A stretch of DNA of 64,000 bases. Source: Acidobacteriota bacterium (lineage in GTDB: Bacteria > Acidobacteriota > Terriglobia > Acidiferrales > UBA7541). This document shows, piece by piece, positions 61,967 through 64,000 of the stretch; within the stretch, counting starts at the first letter, position 1; each line of letters opens with the position of its first letter. The notes beneath the pieces are model-generated. The model had not been told where the DNA came from. It searched no databases and saw only the letters and a list, made by a program, of their open reading frames with translations. The translations under genes were made by a program, and so were the position numbers. The stretch covers positions 62,001-126,000 of the forward strand of contig JABCZJ010000005.1 of assembly GCA_013289715.1 (NCBI GenBank), written 5' to 3'.

Positions 61967-63301
61967 ATGTCCATTCCGACCCGGGTCACCGCAGCGGCTT
62001 TCTTCCTATTCGCTCTGGTTTCGACGACGCAGGGGCGCGTGCAAGCCCCAGTACAAGTGTCGACCCAGGCGCAAGCGCTACCGGCGGACGATGATTTCAA
62101 CGCTCTTCGCGGGCCTGCCGCCGCAGGGGACGCGCAGGCGCAATTCGCACTCGGGAACGACTATATCGATGGCCGCGGAGTTGCCCAGGACTACGGTCAG
62201 GCAGCGATCTGGTATCGCAAGTCCGCCGCCCAAGGTTATGCTCCCGCGCTGAATCAGCTGGGCTACATGTATCAAAATAAGTTTGGCTTGCCGCGAGATT
62301 ACAAGCGGGCCCTGTATTACTACCGTTTGGCCGCAAAGAAGGGCAATGCGCTCGCGGAGTACAATCTGGGGGCCATGTACCAGAGTGGGCTCCAGGTCCG
62401 GCGTGATTATAAGCAGGCCTTCGAGTGGTACCGCGAGGCGGCGGAGCAGAATCTGGCGGACGCTGAGAATGAAGTCGGCTATTTTTACCAGTGCGGGTGG
62501 GGGGTCAAGCGCGACTATGCTCAGGCTTTGGATTGGTATCGCCGCGCCGCCAGCCACGGCAGCTCCAACGCAGAAACCAATCTCGGCTTCATGGCGGAGA
62601 AAGGATGGGGTCAACCTCAAAGTTATGACCAAGCTTTCTCCTGGTATCACAAGGCTGCAGAACATGGCAACGGCGAGGCCATGGAAAACATCGGTTATAA
62701 CTTTCAGAATGGCGTCGGTGTGGCGATCGATTATGCCCAGGCCTGGTCATGGCTTTGTAAAGCCGCGGCGTTGGGAAGCGCCACCGCGGAGAATCAGCTC
62801 GGTTGGATGTATCAGTACGGGGAAGGTGTGAAGGCCGACGATGCTACCGCTGTGGCGTTGTACCGCCTTTCTGCCGATCAAGGCAACACAAGCGGTAAGG
62901 ACAATCTCCGGGATCTCTGCGTCGACCGGTACCAAAGCGGTGACAAGCTGTGCGACTCGGACAACACCCCTGTGAGCGACCCTGCCATCGAGATGATCCA
63001 GCGCCGCGCGAACATTCGGGATCTCCGCGCTCAAATTACCGGACTGGAGACCGACGCTCTGGAGGACGACATCAGCGCCGACGATCTCGCCAATATGGGC
63101 AAGAACGGTAAAGCCAAGAAGCAGAACGGCATCACTAAAAGCATCACTAAGGTTATGGACGGGGTTGGAACGGCGCTTAGCGTCAACCCCCGTCTCGATG
63201 CCGCAAACCGTCGCGAGCAGGCGGCGCGCCTGCGTGAAGAACTGGCTCAACTCGAGAGTCTAGACCAATCCTCCGCTAATATCCCCCCGCCCGCACCTTA
63301 A
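61967..63301 (+). CDS. Exported Sel1-repeat protein
   Basis: A 444-residue protein with a signal peptide (VTAAAFFLFALVST) and at least seven Sel1-like repeats of about 36 residues, for example DYGQAAIWYRKSAAQGYAPA, DYKQAFEWYREAAEQNLADA and DYAQALDWYRRAASHGSSNA. A C-terminal part without repeats (DALEDDISADDLANMGKNGK) and a coiled helix follow. Sel1 proteins act as adaptors for protein complexes, often in the periplasm. No partner gene is adjacent. Confidence 0.85.
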   Translation: MSIPTRVTAAAFFLFALVSTTQGRVQAPVQVSTQAQALPADDDFNALRGPAAAGDAQAQFALGNDYIDGRGVAQDYGQAAIWYRKSAAQGYAPALNQLGYMYQNKFGLPRDYKRALYYYRLAAKKGNALAEYNLGAMYQSGLQVRRDYKQAFEWYREAAEQNLADAENEVGYFYQCGWGVKRDYAQALDWYRRAASHGSSNAETNLGFMAEKGWGQPQSYDQAFSWYHKAAEHGNGEAMENIGYNFQNGVGVAIDYAQAWSWLCKAAALGSATAENQLGWMYQYGEGVKADDATAVALYRLSADQGNTSGKDNLRDLCVDRYQSGDKLCDSDNTPVSDPAIEMIQRRANIRDLRAQITGLETDALEDDISADDLANMGKNGKAKKQNGITKSITKVMDGVGTALSVNPRLDAANRREQAARLREELAQLESLDQSSANIPPPAP

Positions 63302-63492
63302 GATCCTTCCCGTAGCACGACCCGTACGCAAGTGACGGCTCAAAGTCTGGCGCACTGGCACAACTGCCCCGCGGAACGTTCGATGATCCAGTTCGACTTG
63401 GCTGCATAGTCGCCAAATCGGATATGGATTCTCGAATGGCGATATCAGGCCAATGCGCTCATCGAACTTACTGACTCTCGCATAATATAGAG

Positions 63493-64000
63493 CTATTCTG
63501 GCCATAAAGAAGATTGTTTCCAGAAGGCAGTGATCAGTCGCGGACGGCGACGCATGCGACGTAGCGTTCGGCGCGCAGCCTCACTCAATTGCCAGTAGTC
63601 CTTGGGGCAGACATTGGGCAACTCGTGTTGCTTCCAGTAACCCCAGATGTACTCGACCGGGTTTAGTTCCGGCGCGTAGGGCGGCAGATAGGCGGTGGCA
63701 ATCCAGCCTTGCAATTCGGCGATGAAGTCTTGTACCAAGCGGCTGCGGTGCGCCGGCAGACGATCCCACACGATCAGCAACGGCTGATCCAGGTGACGCA
63801 GCAAGGCCGCAAGAAAGTCCACGACTTGTTCCTTTTTGATGGCACCGGCATAGATGCGAAAGTAGAAATTCCACAACGTGAGTCCCGCTGCGACCGACAG
63901 AGTCTTCCAATTAAAGTTGTATTGCAGGATGGGTGTCTGTCCGCGAGGCGCCCAGGTGCGACAACGATGCGGACGCTGGCTCAGTCCGCTTTCGTCAATG
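63493..64000 (-). mobile_element. IS630-family transposase, 5' end beyond the window
   Basis: The visible C-terminal 168 residues have the IS630 DDE domain: IDESGLSQRPHRCRTWAPRG with the first Asp, PLLIVWDRLPAHRSRLVQDF with the second, and YLPPYAPELNPVEYIWGYWK with the last acidic residue. The frame is open to the window edge without a break, so this copy may be intact. A TATA-rich stretch near 63485-63495 may be the element end, as IS630 inserts at TA. Confidence 0.85.

Overview
The window most likely comes from an Acidobacteriota (Terriglobia-type) chromosome. This is an inference from gene content: a very large Oar-like TonB-dependent receptor with an N-terminal carboxypeptidase-regulatory-like domain, a Ser/Thr kinase fused to a TolB-like and TPR region, MHYT, PilZ and GGDEF-EAL signalling proteins, many small zinc-ribbon proteins, moderately high GC and many widely spaced small genes. 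There are no rRNA or tRNA genes and no CRISPR array that I can see.

Region 1 (1-12066) is a metabolic block. A tight minus-strand operon reads mgsA-mgsB-mgsC-mgdB-mgdC-mgdD-mgdA-gmaS, with the last gene cut by the left window edge. It matches a complete N-methylglutamate pathway: gamma-glutamylmethylamide synthetase, three-subunit N-methylglutamate synthase and four-subunit N-methylglutamate dehydrogenase. This pathway oxidises methylamine to a tetrahydrofolate-bound C1 unit and ammonia or glutamate. Divergent from it lie purU (10-formyl-THF hydrolase), a translationally coupled GntR regulator and an APC permease. An 18-bp dyad in the short divergent promoter is the likely GntR operator.

Region 2 (12360-22950) looks like a LacI-family regulon for an unidentified polyol or sugar: a TonB receptor, a LacI regulator, and an operon adh / IolE-like / IolG-like / transaldolase. 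Perfect TAANCGNTTA palindromes sit on the receptor promoter and upstream of the operon.

Region 3 (23240-30950) holds a three-gene nucleotide-sugar set (4,6-dehydratase, hydrolysing 2-epimerase, aminotransferase), two candidate small peptides, a HipA-like kinase, and an intact OmpR-type regulator plus FliA-type sigma factor pair. On the left it is bordered by decayed, back-to-back fragments of that same regulator and sigma pair.

Region 4 (31-51 kb) is rich in small regulators and signalling genes: XRE, single-domain receivers, zinc ribbons, an MHYT histidine kinase with its NarL-type regulator, two closely related Crp/Fnr proteins, a GGDEF-EAL protein and PilZ proteins. It also holds an alkyl-DHAP-synthase-like enzyme, a TPR protein, a phosphoesterase and a short DnaA-like protein in which domain I is joined directly to domain IV with no AAA+ ATPase.

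Region 5 (51.8-64 kb) has a TPR Ser/Thr kinase, an IS remnant, coupled PilZ genes, a TetR / isochorismatase-like / MFS efflux set, a wrecked tyrosine recombinase, a carboxymuconolactone-decarboxylase-like protein, a Sel1-repeat protein and an IS630 transposase cut by the right edge. Decayed genes and mobile remnants show that much of 23-64 kb is accessory DNA.
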